A DNA stretch of 64,000 nucleotides from Sapria himalayana (Eukaryota; Streptophyta; Magnoliopsida; Malpighiales; Rafflesiaceae): the NCBI GenBank assembly GCA_029783825.1, contig JAREIK010002991.1, positions 2,615,397 to 2,679,396 of the forward strand, in the 5' to 3' direction. Positions within the stretch are counted from its first letter, which is position 1; each line of letters begins with the position of its first letter. Made by a program: the position numbers and the translations under genes. Of this stretch, positions 13,001 through 25,399 are shown in pieces. Under the pieces are notes generated by a model. It was not told the origin of the DNA, ran no database searches, and saw only the letters and a program-made list of their open reading frames with translations.

Positions 13001-16000
13001 AAAATAAGTTTGATAATTTTTATGAGTCTAAGTATGAATATTATTATTATTATTATTTTTGAGATGATGACTTTTATATTTAATTAGCTAGGAGTAAACA
13101 ATTGAAGGTCTATTGAATACGAGTGTATTGTCGAGATACTCAGACTTAAATTTCTTCTCCAACTTGTTCAATAATAACATGAAAATTTTTGATATATCAA
13201 ATTAATGAAAATTATATGAATTTATATTTTATGTGCTATCTAAAATGATATTTAATTTACTCATATATTTAATGTCTAATATAGTATTATATCTATTTTT
13301 TTAATGATTATCAATATGAATTTTGATGAGAGGAGGGGAGCTCATTATTAACAAATATGAATAAAGCTCTGTTATTCTTAAATGATAGAGAAAATGCATG
13401 GATGAGTCATCAAAATAGAATGATGATATAAAAGAAATTATAATACTAAGACATGAAGCTATGATGATCTGGATCACACTAAGTGGCATTATGTTATTAG
13501 TGTTGTATTGACCTGCATTTTATTTTATTATTTTTATTTTGTGTTTTTTAAGCATTTAAATTTAAATTTTCAATTTTGAGTGCATTTTTCAAGGTATTTT
13601 TTTTATATTGATATTCATATATATTATATTTACAATTTAAATTATAAAAATAATTTGATTTTTTAAATAACTAATATATATATATATATATATATATAGG
13701 AGTCTAAGTGCCCAACTCAAATCTCTTGATATGGTAGATAGGCGACCTCTAGCCTAGGGCATGCAGTAGGCTCAACTAGCATACTGGTGCTAGTGAGTAG
13801 CCTATGTGGGTTGTGGTTGCTAATCCATGTTAGCTTAGGTTATATGTTGGTCGGGTAAAACTTGGTTCAAACCTATTTTTATGTGCTCCTGTCATGCCAC
13901 CATGATGTGCTAGCCCAACATGACTAAATTTAATCGGCTTGATATGACTTGTTTGGATCGTAGTTGATTAGATTCTTGCCAGGTTATGTTGAGTTGTGAT
14001 TAAATGAAAATATATTGAAATTTTAATTTTATATTTATGTGAATAATTAAAATAATATAAAATTTTAATTTTATATTTATGCAAAATAAAAATGAAAAAT
14101 CACTCAAATGAAAAAAATAATTCATAAGCATGATATCAATATAATAAATAATATAATATCAACAAAAATCAAACAACAAAAAATAATATTGTATCTTTTT
14201 TGAGTGGTCATACTTAAAAGATTATATATATATATATATAACTTGGATTTCATAGAAAGATTTCGGTGGATATAAATATAAAATCTGATAATTTAGTAGA
14301 AATTATAAACTAGTATGATATAATTTATCTGGGAAATGATTATAATAGCTTGTATTAATGGTAATTTGAAAATTATTTTATTTATGAAAGTTTCTTTATA
14401 CATAATTTTAAATGTAAGATTTTGAAATTATTTTTCTTGAGCGGCTAATGCTAATCATGAGGCATCATTTTGTGACTATTTTTCAAAATGTATGATATAA
14501 TTATAACTTAGTAGAAATTAAGTTTCTTTAATGATTGAATGCACTTTATTTTGCATGTCTGCGTGATAACGCCTTGATTTTCTTTCTTTAAGTAGCGAAT
14601 CATGGGGCATCATTTTGTGGTGAAACAAGTATTTTACAGTCATGAATATAATAAAAAAAAATTTAAAATTTTCATTATTGTAAATTTTTAATATCTTTTG
14701 AAAATAAATATACTAATAAGTGATATAAATTCTATTTCATGTTCGTGAAATAAAAATGTACAAACAAATAAAAAATAAGGTTGTTGTTTAAATTCTTTTA
14801 ATGAAAATAAAAATAATTAGTTTTATATTTGTGAAATTCAAAAAATATAACAATCAAAGATAATATTTTGAATAATGTTTATGAGATTTTTTTTTTTAGC
14901 TTATACAAGACTTTCTTTGTTAATAAATAATACTCATTATTCAATGATAAAAAAAATTTGATTATTTTTCAATCTTAATAGTTTTATAAAAAAATCTCTA
15001 GCTTAATGTTGAGTCGATACATTAATCACCAATGAGAAATTATAAACAAGAGTAAAATATAAAATGTCATCATTTTGGCAATTATAAAAAAGTATAACAC
15101 AACCTGTTTAATATGATAGCTTATGTGTATGGGTATATTCATGTTGTAACATAAGTGTTAGCCTCAGAGTCTATGATTCAAAAGTCTTGAGTGAGATAGA
15201 TGAAAGACAGAGAAGTAGATGTAGGAATATCTCTGCCAGAGTTAGTAGTTCCTATGAATAAAGTATGAAATAATTTTCATGAGCAAATATAACAAGACTA
15301 ATAGATATACACTTAGAAAGTCCAACATGTGTAAATTTGGTAGTCTACATTTCATAAATATGTTTCAATCTCTCATAAAAAATGAAAATTTTGAGAGGCA
15401 TTCCTCCCTCCTCTCTCACTGTTATGTTGTAGAGAAGATATTATAGCTGTTTAACAGGTCATCTCAACTTTGCTAGATTTGGGTGTAATTATAGAAGCCT
15501 GGATCATCCTTAGAAAATTTTGAGAAAACTAGGATTGTCCTGTCACTAAGGATTTGTATTCGCAAAATAATATATTGCTCCCTCAATAAATGTAAGTATA
15601 AAATGATGTAAATCTAGTCTCCTAGTCTCGTAAGCACAGTCAGACATGTCAATGTAAAAATTTTCACATTAATTCTCTCGCACAGTTGTGTGTAGAGGCT
15701 CTATAGTGAGTAGTCTCATTTGATCACTTAGTATTTATACTAATAAATGAGTAATATATATTGTCATGTAAGTAAAATATCTCAAAAGTCTTTGATCCAT
15801 GCATTCACCGCACATCATGCTAGCACTTGCTTGTCACACCTTGTCGTTGCCACTGGTGCATGGTGCGCCACCATGCATGACACTGTGTGCCACCCACATG
15901 ATACACTCTCTCATAATGTTCAAGCTAAAAATTTGGGTTTTTTGAGAAGAGAGAGGAGAGAGAGAGAGAGAATGTAATATGTTTTTTATTAATTTTGAAA

Positions 16001-19000
16001 TGCAAGTAATTAATATAATAGTAGATGTCTGAATGATTTTCTAATAAATTTTTTAAAAATTTGAAAGTATTATCTCTTTAAGTTTATGTGCCTATAAAAT
16101 AATGTATTACTCCACTAATAAATATATACACAAATTATTATGAATTTTATCATTCAAATTCATTAATGCATGTATCACCAAATTAATTCTCTTATAATAT
16201 TGAGTGTAGGCTACATAGTGAGTGAGTAGTATCATTCTGATCAGCTATTTAATATTTTAATAATTGATTAATATTGTTATACAAGTGAAACATCTAAGAT
16301 AAATATATTAAAAATAATTAAATTCCAAATTTTCATATATGTCTGGTCAGAATTAAATATATTGGTCATATTTAATTAATTGTTAAATATATATAATTGG
16401 CACTCTTCAAAACTAATATGACAAATATTTGGTTAATAGAATGATTTATTAGTAAAATTATTTAATTCAAAAATATTTATAAACTAAAATACTATTTCTA
16501 GTCATCTTCTAACACCAACTCACCAATCATTTACTTTCACTAGGCATCCGTGAATAATGTCACCATAATTGACAGTGCTAGTTTTTTTTTTTGGAGGCTA
16601 TGTCAAAAGTTATAGCATATTTCTTCTTCTTCCCTGCAATTTTTCTCTAAACAATGATCATTTTGATTTTACCAATTTTTGGAGAAAATTTTAAAATTTT
16701 TATTTTTTAGCACTTGAATTTCTAATCTTCCAATCGAGCCCAAAAAAACTATTTATTATTTAAGCATAATATAAAAAAACATATAAGTACTTTTGTTGGT
16801 AGTGTTTTCTTTTGTCATAATTTTGGGTTGAATTTTCTAGGATTGAGTTGGCTTGATTTAGTTAGTTTTTGTAATCTATGATTCCTGAAAAATAATATAA
16901 ATTTTATTATTTTTTAAAATATTAAGTTATAATTGGGGACAAACTTGATGACTTGTAACTTAGTAGAAGTAATAATCTAGTTAGATATAACTAATTTGAG
17001 AGATGATTATACATCATGTTTAGTTTTTTTTTTTTATTCAGTATCAACATGATGACTCATATGGTGATATTTTTTTTAACTTTCAAAATCTTATTATATA
17101 GTTAATCATCAAATCTTAATTTTTCGCATATATTTTTATTCCTTAATTGGTATCACATATGAACCAATTGTATTTTTTATCTTTATTTTTTTGAATTTTC
17201 TTTTTCAATTTCTTTTAGAATTTACACAAAATGCAATATATGATTTTTTTTTTCTCGTGGGAGAATTATCTTTCAAGGTGTAACTCACTGAACATAATGT
17301 GTCTCACCAATCCTAATGATCAATTTCTTAAGTCCAAAAGTTAATAATAATATCATAATTTGTATCATACCATGAATCATGAGAAGATAATTAACAAGAT
17401 CTAGAATTTTCTTGCTAAAACAAAGCATATGATTGGTGGACTTTGTGCCATAAAAAAAGTGTTGTCGCTATGTAGTGGACTTACAGAATTTGTAAATAAG
17501 TTTATGCATTTTCTTGAAACAACTTAGCTCAATTGTTATTTAAGAATTGTCTATCAATCATCTTTTTATAGCTTCTATCAGTCATCTTTATATATTAAAT
17601 GATTTAGAATTCACAAAAAAATATATCATACTAAATCACACCCATAGTTATTTTATTAAAGGTGCACCTAAAGCCATGGCTTCACCAGGCCCAGGCAAAA
17701 GTGCCTCACCTCAGGCACTCCCCTCGCAAAATATTTTATTCTTGAAGCCCCCCATTCTCTTCCTTCCCAAATTAATTATCCTCAATCACCTCTTTCTCAC
17801 TCACAAGTCATATTAATCACAAAGTCAATTCTTAAAAATTATAGATAATATATTTGGTATCTTAGAATTTTGCATGCTTATTATTTAAATTTTATTATTT
17901 TTATTTTAGAATGCTGAATATTTTTGATGATTAAAAATATTAATGATGCTTGATTTTTATATTTGATTTTTTTACTTGATTATATTTTATTAATATATAA
18001 AAATTATATATAATATTTAATAAAAATATCGTGCGTGCGTGCGTGTGTGTATTAAGTAGATTGTATCTCACAAAAAAAAAAACTCACACCTTAATTATAT
18101 TTTGCAGTTCAATATCCCAACAGATTATTACACATTAGCACTTATTGCATCTCAAATAATTACGATGATACTATAAAATGATATTTTTAAGATATTCATC
18201 GGAAGACTAGATACTTCTAAGAAAGCTCGACTTCAAAAAATATATATTAGACTATTAAGATAAGTAGTTTTAATCTTAAATATTTTCTTTGTATTTTGTT
18301 ATGTTTTGAGTTATCAGCATGGTTACTTATTGTGCAATGTGAGCAGTGAGTATAATCAGGCAGTTAGTGTCTAAGTTGTAATGTTGTCTTCTTCTTTGCC
18401 TTATTCTTGCTGACAATGACAAAGAGCTAGGGTTTTAATGTCGTTGATGGCCATGTTTTGTTCACTTAGTCTCGTGCCTTTTGGAAATTTTATGGTGATG
18501 ATACAATGCTTGTAATGGCGCCCATCGATCATTATCACTTCTTTTGCTAGGTGGCTTTTCAAATTTATTGAAGGGCCAATCATCATCATCATCATCTGTT
18601 ACAATGTCTTTAGTGACTGGTTGCATAGGTTTCATGATTGCCATAGTATGAAGTTCATCGTGATCCATTGTGAGAGTTGGTCAGTTGCTGTGAATGGTTT
18701 GGGGGTAGTTTTGTCTAACCTTCACCATCTCATTGCATGGTACATGTTGTGCGATGTCTACGACTTGGATGATGTTGCTATGAGAGGAATAATCATTTTT
18801 TTCCATATGAAGAACGTGACTGATTGTGATGTTTGTGATGAGAGCTACATTCTCAAGGTCGACTAGTTGACAATCATGTAGTAATCGCTTGTAATTGAGA
18901 AATATTTTGTTTCAGAGATGTGTTGAGATCTTTTTTTTTTAATTTTTCTTCACACTCCTCTCATTTTTCTCTTTTCAATCCTAGTGTAGATGCACACAAT

Positions 19001-22000
19001 ATATTAGTACTGATCAATTGTCTTTGATAAATTTTTACACTGATCAATTGTCTCAGTACTGATCTTGACCAAACACTTTTAAATTTGGAGTTCTTATGAG
19101 ATCCAATATATCAGTAATGGTTTAAACGTATCTTGATGTGCTCAGATCTTGTTGATTAAAATTGTGGCCAGAATGCCTACAAGTGATTGTAGGTTCTTTT
19201 AGAAGTGCACGAGGGCATTGTCTGCCAATGGTGGAAGTTTGGAGAGCAGACATTTGGGATGTTGTTGAAGCAGCATGACAAGTGAGGTCACTTCTTACTA
19301 GGGTAGATGTTCTTTTGGTTCATTGTGATGCAACACGGACTTCACAGTATAATTGGTTTGTTAGGAGCAAATAGTAGTTGATGGTTTCACTCTAGTTTGT
19401 TTGTTGAACTTGAACCAATACGAGTATATGACTTAGGCAACATGGTGATGACATAACATGGAAACAAGAAAAACTACGTCAATGACACCTTATGGGAGGA
19501 TCATCATTGTCCGACGATGAATTAGGTCTGTAAGCTTAGAAAAAGTTGTGGCTATGGCATTGATTTTGGCTGCTGTGCTGATGTTGCACGTGACTTTTAA
19601 TTGGTTGTTAATGTTTACGATGAGATGTGGATTGGTGGGAGCCGTGGCTAGAATGAACGCTTCATGGTGGCTCATTGTGGCCCTAGCTTTTGTATATTTC
19701 TTGTGGCAGTTGCGACGGGGCCTGGAGTGTCTTCCCATGGAAGACTTTTTTATAATCCATGTTTTTTTTTATTTATCTCTCATTTGTTTTTGTCATCGTG
19801 CTCTGTTTAGAAACGTGATATTTTATTTTATTTTATTTTTCATTTTGTTGTTATTCTCTCTAAACTGGCTAGGAGAGAATGTTTATCTATTATTTTTATT
19901 GTTATTTTTTCTAAGTCAATTCTGAGAGAATGTTCTCTAGTTTTATTATCTTTATTCTTCCTAAGTCATCCAAGGGAGAATGCTTCTTAGTTTGTTTATC
20001 GTTTATTTTGTCTAAGTCGGCTAGTGGAAATTTATTTATTTATTTTTTGTTGTTGTTATTCTTTCTAAGTTGGTTAGAGATGAATATTTATTAGTTATTT
20101 CGCCATCATATTCATCTCGACGAGTTTGTTGATCGAAATGCCTTCTAATTTGTTTCTTCTCTTATCTCGATGAGATTGTAACAAATTTTTACTTATCAAT
20201 TGAAGCGGAATGTTGAAGTTTGGAGAAATAAGTTTATCTTGACGAGAATACTTTTTCTTTTTTTAGTCTTTTATTTCTTATGTGCCTCAAAAGTATGCAC
20301 TTATGGGAATGTGGGGGTAATTGTACTCCTGTGCATGTCTAATCTATGCGCCATTGCAATACATCCAAATATCACATGTTCTTGCATGAATGAATATTTG
20401 AAATTAGGGTTGGAGGAAACCAAGCGTTGTAATGGCGCATTAAATGGCAACATCCATGTTGGAATTTGGCTAATTAGATATGATGCCCATTTTTTTTCTT
20501 TCTAAAATACCATTTCGTTGTGGAATATTAACACACGTGTGGTGATGTCTAAAATGCTTGGTATCATTGTGTACGAAGCAATATAATAGTGTTTCTAAAT
20601 TGTGTCGAAATCATTCAATGGAACTATTGAAAGACACTCTCTGCCTTAGATTTTTCATTTAACAAGTACAACCAACAAATTAAAGTTTATGGTTACGAGA
20701 CATGGTAGTAGTACAATTGTGGAGAGGGAGATAGAGAGAGAGAGAGACAAAGAGAGAGAGATTTTGTTTAGCTAATTGGCAAAATTCAATTTGAAAAAAA
20801 TCATGTTTTCTAAACACTGAGGGAAACACAAACTGCAAATTGGAAAAAAAATGGGATGTGGAGGAGGTCGTATTCATTGCAGGGGTCTCACTCATGGTTT
20901 AGTGTAAAATTTACGAGAGATTAATTTCACGATAACTTTATTCATGAAAATTAGAAAGGTTATGTCTGATTAGTCTTGAATTTGAAATTTATTATTGTTG
21001 GGCGAAAGTGCTTATTATTATATTATTGCATATTCTCTAATATATGTATGCAACATAATGACTTTTCTGTCGATCAATCATAAAAATGTTATTATCACTC
21101 AAATATTTCTCAGGTTAATACCTCAAAAAACTAGGCTGTGATAACCCAAAATATAGCTGCATAATTTGTCGAGTCCTATAAAGAGAAGTGAGTGATCCTG
21201 TGGCTACAAGTGCTTGTTTTTTCATGAAGGAGTTTCATGTTTAGAAGAGGGAAGGGAAGATCGTCGAGCTCCTTACCATTGCCAATCATCTTCCTCGATG
21301 TTAAGTCATAGAAAACATTAAGAGCATCTCTAACAACGCTATCTATTTTAGCTATTCACTTCAACTAACTTTCAATAATAAAATCTAAAATACTATATAG
21401 TATGTCATGTCATCAGGAAGAGGAGGCTCTGGCGAGGTAAATTAGATAGAAAAATAGCTAGGTTGTTCGAGTTAATTTTAAGAGAGAAACTATCTAAAAT
21501 AGCTGAGGGGAGAGATTTATTGGGACTTTTGGAGATGTCCGAACACGCTGGGAGGTAATTTTTAGACAATTTCAGAAATTTTTTTATATTTAGCTGTTGA
21601 ATTGTGATTTGCATGTAAGTATGAATTGCAATTCTCATCAGTTGCAATGGGAGCACTCGTAGTGATAGATTGAGAGTTTTTTGAATCAACCTCAAATGTA
21701 ATTTGCATTCTCATTAGATATTAATAATTCTATCTCCTCTCTCTCTCTCTCTCTCTCTCTCCTAACTCATTCCTTATTATTCTTCTGCTCCTCATATATG
21801 AGCCTTAGAGTCCTAAGGTCAGTGCAGGTAAGGGTCTCTGTCCCAGCATCATGAGCAGGGCATTTGGTAAAGACATCATGTCTCATTTAACCTAATATTC
21901 TCAGGGATCGAACTCGTGTCCTCCAGGATTGCTTGGTTTTTCTTTTTTGTTAATTAAACTATCATACCATCGATAGACCATTATATGTTTATAGTATGCT

Positions 22001-23329
22001 TATTAAGTACATAATAATGATATATATATTTCACATTTGCTACAAGTTAAGATTATTAGTGTTGATATTATATTTTGTGAAATAATTTATTCTAATGGAA
22101 AAAATATATATTAAAGGCATATTGTATTAATTTATTCTAAGTTTTTTTTTTTTTTTGTTTTTGTTTTTGTTTTTTTATTTTTCTTGATAAACATTAACAT
22201 GTGGAGACTAGTACTAGCGAACATGAGCAAATTTCTATCAATAAAACTTATTCATCTTATAATTTTAGTATTTTACTTATGTTTTTTTTTTTAAAATTTT
22301 TTTTTCACTCTCTCCTCATTCCCTCCTGACTAATTATATACTGGTCAATCATCTCAGTAGTGATCGCGGCCAAGCACATTTAACTTTGGAGTTCTAATGA
22401 GATCCAGTATAATTTTCCTTGTGTTATAATTTTTACCCAGCTAAATTTATTAAGCCCATATAATCACGAAAATAAGAGATGGGATATTTTGTATCTCAGA
22501 GTTTACTCGAAGAGAGGACTTACCCAACTAAACTGGTCAATTTATTGTAAAATCAAAGAGAGAGAGGAGGTGCCAATTAGATCTAACCGACAGGCTATTG
22601 TCTTTAAAAAGTGGCATTGTTGCAGGCAAAATGCAGTCCATTTGGAGGAGAAGGAGAAGAAGGAGAAGGAGAAGAGGGATCAGATCATCAGCGAGGCCAA
22701 AGAGTACAAGCACGCGTTCTACGAGAAAAGGCAGCTTGGCTGCGAGACCAACAAGGCCCAAAATAGAGAAAGGGAGAAGGTGAGGAAAGAAAAATAGAAA
22801 TTCATTCTCTTGTGCCTCCCCCCTTGTTTGATCTTGAGGAAAATATTGTCTGACTTTGTATGTGCGCGCTGCGTAGCTGCACATGGCGACCCAAGAGAGA
22901 TTTCACAAGGAAGCTGATAAGCACTACTGGAGGGCAATTGCGGAGCTGATCCCCAGAGAGGTGCCCAATATAGAGAAGAGAGGGAAGAAGGATAAAGATG
23001 CAGCAGAGAAGAAGCCCTCCATTGCAGTAAACCAGGGCCCCAAGCCAGGAAAGGGCACTGATCTCTCGAGGATGAGGCAGCTCCTCCTCAGGCTCAAACA
23101 GACCCCTCCGGCTCACATGATCCCCCCGACACCACCACCACCACCACCTCAGACCGAAAATAACGGCTCCAGCAAGGGTAAAGATGCCAAAAAAGCCAGC
23201 TCCCCGACCCCCGCTGCCGCTTCTGCTGCTGGAAAGCTGTCGCCGTCACCTGCCAAAGATCCTGCTGTCCCTGCTGCCGCAGCCACCCGTCTGGTTCCTG
23301 CAAGAGATCTAGCGGCGGCAACCACCTGA
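7035..23329 (+). CDS. CLC1: Clathrin light chain (3 exons: 7035-7441, 22626-22779, 22877-23329)
   Basis: Regulatory subunit of clathrin; it binds the heavy-chain hub on coated vesicles at the plasma membrane and trans-Golgi. Exon 1 encodes the acidic, Ser/Pro-rich N-terminal arm ([13 protein letters not shown]...) and ends in the conserved [11 protein letters not shown]. Exon 2 gives [20 protein letters not shown] ... [12 protein letters not shown], the charged coiled coil that binds the heavy chain. Exon 3 gives [20 protein letters not shown] ... [21 protein letters not shown], then a Pro run and an Ala/Ser/Pro/Lys-rich tail. Splice sites: |GTGAGT...TTGCAG| (phase 2) and |GTGAGG...GCGTAG| (phase 0). 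The joined length, 1014 nt, gives 337 aa, about the size I recall for Arabidopsis CLC1 (338). The ATG at 7035 (gcaATGGCG) is the first good start; the frame is open upstream only from a TTG. Intron 1 is 15,184 bp and intron 2 is 97 bp. Confidence 0.95.
8760..9238. mobile_element. Non-autonomous hAT element (MITE), 479 bp
   Basis: Left end tagaggtgttaaatgggctg and right end ggcccatttctcccatttgacacctcta form terminal inverted repeats of the same family as the intact hAT at 43070-46851. Flanking 8-mers aattcatc (8752-8759) and agtttatc (9239-9246) match at 6 of 8 positions, fitting an aged hAT target duplication. The interior is GC-richer than the surrounding intron and has no coding capacity. 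Confidence 0.85.
10703..11288. mobile_element. Non-autonomous hAT element (MITE), 586 bp, with perfect TSD
   Basis: Left end tagagatgtcaaaatgggct and right end gctcattcaacacttata are decayed versions of the family terminus. The 8-bp ctcttgat occurs on both sides (10695-10702 and 11289-11296), an exact hAT-type target duplication that fixes the borders. The interior is rich in degenerate 'ggcatga / agcctgg' repeats like the GC-rich arms of the intact copy. No coding capacity. Confidence 0.8.
12080..12190 (+). pseudogene. hAT transposase scrap
   Basis: The stretch 'tttgtattatacttaggtat' followed by atatgcaacatgaataat aligns with 42815-42900 of the decayed hAT at 40090-47867, and through it with the intact transposase around 45205-45240. 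About 110 bp only, no frame. Bases 11760-11960 resemble the element's leader (ctctctctaa tract) but less clearly. Confidence 0.45.
19009..19125 (+). repeat. Dispersed repeat R2, copy 1
   Basis: Contains the recurring block tgatcaattgtctcagtact, then gaccaaacacttttaaattt, then ggagttcttatgagatcca. It carries a short internal duplication of 'actgatcaattgtct'. The same block occurs at 22339-22412, 28686-28778 and 36483-36565. The class is unknown; it may be the end of an LTR or a non-LTR element. Confidence 0.75.
19860..20115 (+). repeat. About 51-bp minisatellite in clathrin intron 1
   Basis: Five tandem units begin at 19860, 19911, 19961, 20012 and 20065, a spacing of 50-53 bp. Each starts ctaa(g/a)t(c/t)ggctag-like, followed by gagagaatgt and a T-rich tail. 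Diverged, no coding sense. Confidence 0.85.
22339..22412 (+). repeat. Dispersed repeat R2, copy 2
   Basis: Reads actggtcaatcatctcagta, then ggccaagcacatttaacttt, then ggagttctaatgagatccag. Lies 213 bp upstream of clathrin exon 2. Confidence 0.75.
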
Positions 23330-23638
23330 TTTGCCTTTTTATTTTTTTGTTTACTATTATTATTCTTTTTTTTTTGGGTTTCTCCCTTGCTTTCCTGTTG
23401 AATTTCTCTATCAGCAGTATATATGCATGTGTATATATACTGTAATCTATTCTGTTTTGGTTGTTCAACTCTTGTTTTGTGATGGTGGTTCTTGTTGTAT
23501 TATCAGAAAGAGAGATGAGTGAGAGGAGAGTGAGGGAGGATAGAGAGAGAGATAGGAGGGAGGGAGAGAGAAAGAGATAGAGAGAGATTGTGTGTGCGTG
23601 CGTGCTTGCGTGCGTGTGTGCTTGCGTGCGTGCTGTGT
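23330..23638. other. Shared 3' region between convergent clathrin and expansin genes
   Basis: 309 bp separate the two stop codons and must hold both 3' ends. 23330-23470 is T-rich (clathrin 3' UTR side). 23515-23600 is a purine run of gagagaga/gggagggaga type. 23588-23634 is a GTGC/GTGTG run. No clear single AATAAA was picked for either gene. The purine and GT tracts could form unusual DNA structure or separate the two transcripts; this is inference. Confidence 0.6.
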
Positions 23639-25243
23639 TCAAGGCAAGAAATGAAGGCGAGAGGAGTAGGTGTAATTTGGGGACCAGTCTCTGGGAATAA
23701 CGTTCTTGGCCGACAGAGTCCTTGCGTTGGTCAAGGTTGTCAGCTTCACCGAGAATGGGCCTTCTAATGGCCCTATGATTGACCAATTTGCGCCCCATAA
23801 ATGATTCATTTCAAGCCACTCGTGTCCGCCTGCCTGCAAATAATGCCCCCGTGCCATTTATAAATTTACATAAATCTAACAATTAGTGTTCCAAAAAACA
23901 TAATTTTTTTGAAAATGGGGATAAATAAATTTACATAAATTTTCTGTCATTTAAATGCGCAATAAATTAAATATAAATTAAAAGTAAAATTCTGCCATGT
24001 TGCACAATTACAAAACAAAGTTGAATATTAATCTTATTTTTTGTAAATTTGAAAATATATGCATCACTATTCACACACACACACACACACACATGGTTGT
24101 ATATTGATCAAAAGCTCATATATGCACAATTATATATATATATATATATATAATCAGATATATGGTTGTATATTTATATTAATGCATATATATTCACAGA
24201 GAGAGATTCATATTCACACATGCATTTAGAAATTACTCATTTGAGAATTTATTTTTTAAAATTTACAAAAATAAGTATATTAAAATTGAATTATTTTGGC
24301 AATAGAGCTATATAACACGATTTTCCCTAAAATAATAAATTGAAATACGAAAAAAAAAATGGAAAAAAAAATGCAAATACGAATATACGATACCTGTTTG
24401 ATCTGTAGAGCGCCTACGTCACCATCGCCATCTTCAAATTCGACGAGAACAGAGAACCAATAATTAGTCGAACCTTCGTTTACGCGAAACGAAACCGATT
24501 TTCTCGGATAATTGCATTCCGCCCTGATAAATAAATAATGGACAAGCAAAAAAAAAAAAAAGGGGAAAATTATAATAAAAAAAGAAAAGAAGAGGAGAAA
24601 AACTAGGAGCGGGGGATGGAGGAGCTGAAGTTGTGCGATGGACCATCTGGTCTTGCATGCTATGCATGGTCAATTTTGGGACCGAGACTGGACGTCGACG
24701 TACCGGCGATAGAGGACGGAGATCTTGCCTTGGTTTCTGAGCAAGTCATTCTCGCCGGAGATTGCCATGCGGCCAAAGGCGGCCCCGCTGAGGTCGAAGT
24801 GCGTCCGGCCGTTGGCGCAGTAACCGCCGGGACATTCGTCCGTCACAATGACGGTCACCGCCCTCCCGGAACAGAATCTCTTGTCGGCGCACTTGACTCT
24901 GTAGCAGGCTCCGCATCCCTCGCCGTTCCTGAACAAGCTCGGGCTCACCGCGCCTGCTCTCGCCCTCAACGGCCTCTCGCCGACCAATTTCCCGTATCCA
25001 CAGGCGCCCCCTGCACGCGAAACCAAGCTGCCGTTCAAAAAAAAACTGACCAGTTCAAAAAACGGCGCGAAAAATAACTCGGACGGCTACAGCAGCGAGC
25101 TCACCGTCGCTGCCGTCGCCGTCGGGGCTCCCATACCACGTGGCCGTCGCAGAGGTCCAGCGCCGACCCTCTAACGAAGCGGCCAAGCCAATCGAAAGGC
25201 ACCAGAAGAACACAAAGCACACGAGACGGTCGAAGCGATTCAT
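23639..25243 (-). CDS. EXPB1: Beta-expansin (4 exons: 25243-25105, 25010-24704, 24523-24394, 23833-23639)
   Basis: Secreted cell-wall loosening protein. Residues 1-22 or so are a signal peptide (MNRFDRLVCFVFFWCLSIGL). Domain 1 (GH45-like barrel) has TWYGSPDGDGSDGGACGYG at 35-53, Cys pairs in GCGACYRVKC and DECPGGYC, and the HFD motif at 117-119 followed by LSGAAFGRMA. Domain 2 (carbohydrate-binding, pollen-allergen type) has VNEGSTNYWFSVLVEFEDGD, WLEMNHLWGANWSIIG and GPFSVKLTT, ending SSRLHFLP. Splices are GT-AG: 94 bp (phase 1), 180 bp (phase 2) and 560 bp (phase 0). The total of 771 nt gives 256 aa, slightly short of the usual 260-270. Exons 1 and 2 are far more GC-rich than the surroundings. 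Expansins loosen walls without hydrolysis; the missing family catalytic Asp of true GH45 enzymes is normal. Tail to tail with the clathrin gene. Confidence 0.95.
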
Positions 25244-25299
25244 AGCCTAACTGACTGCAAAAGCGCCACCTCCACGAGTCCGACGAGATGATCGTCGGT

Positions 25300-25399
25300 T
25301 TCGCTAGCTAAATAGAGCGACAAAAATGACCGTTGCCCAGTGTCCCCTCCCCTCCGATCTCTGCTCTCTCGGAAGCGACAGAGAGCATATTTTTATGGG
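25300..25399 (-). promoter_or_regulatory. Expansin promoter region with TATA-like sites
   Basis: On the minus strand, ataaaaatatgc (about 25386-25397) lies about 145 bp upstream of the start codon, and ctatttagct (about 25305-25316) about 65 bp upstream. Either could serve as the TATA element; the first leaves a more usual 5' leader of about 110 nt. A CT/GA-rich stretch (25340-25385) lies just downstream of the first site. Confidence 0.4.

Larger units (their letters stand above)
7442..22625 (+). other. Clathrin light chain intron 1 (15.2 kb) and its contents
   Basis: Bounded by GTGAGT and TTGCAG. Contents recognised: hAT MITEs at 8760-9238 and 10703-11288, a hAT transposase scrap near 12080-12190, a 51-bp minisatellite at 19860-20115, dispersed repeat copies at 19009-19125 and 22339-22412, and microsatellites near 13677-13699 (TA), 15955-15972 (GA), 20730-20760 (GA) and 21737-21762 (CT). 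Around 12180-12800 and 17655-17720 are short 'gcctca/ggtgcacct' scraps of unknown repeats. Around 13700-14000 is a hAT-like subterminal sequence without clear ends. 18290-20520 is less AT-rich but has no recognisable protein. The remainder is AT-rich with nothing seen. Confidence 0.9.

Noticed and set aside
19490..19925. Open frames of 82 and 125 codons in clathrin intron 1
   Set aside because: Overlapping, on opposite strands, no recognisable domain, inside an intron of repeat-like sequence.
21790..21960. Possible second SINE on the minus strand (box B-like gagttcgatccc)
   Set aside because: No convincing box A, tail or target duplication was found; 38140-38290 has the same problem.
22537..23116. 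Minus-strand open frames across clathrin exons 2-3, and the long minus frame at 23094-23798
   Set aside because: Shadows of the clathrin light chain coding region and of simple repeats; no start, promoter or domain support.
24616..25077. 153-codon plus-strand frame over the expansin
   Set aside because: Antisense shadow of GC-rich expansin exon 2.
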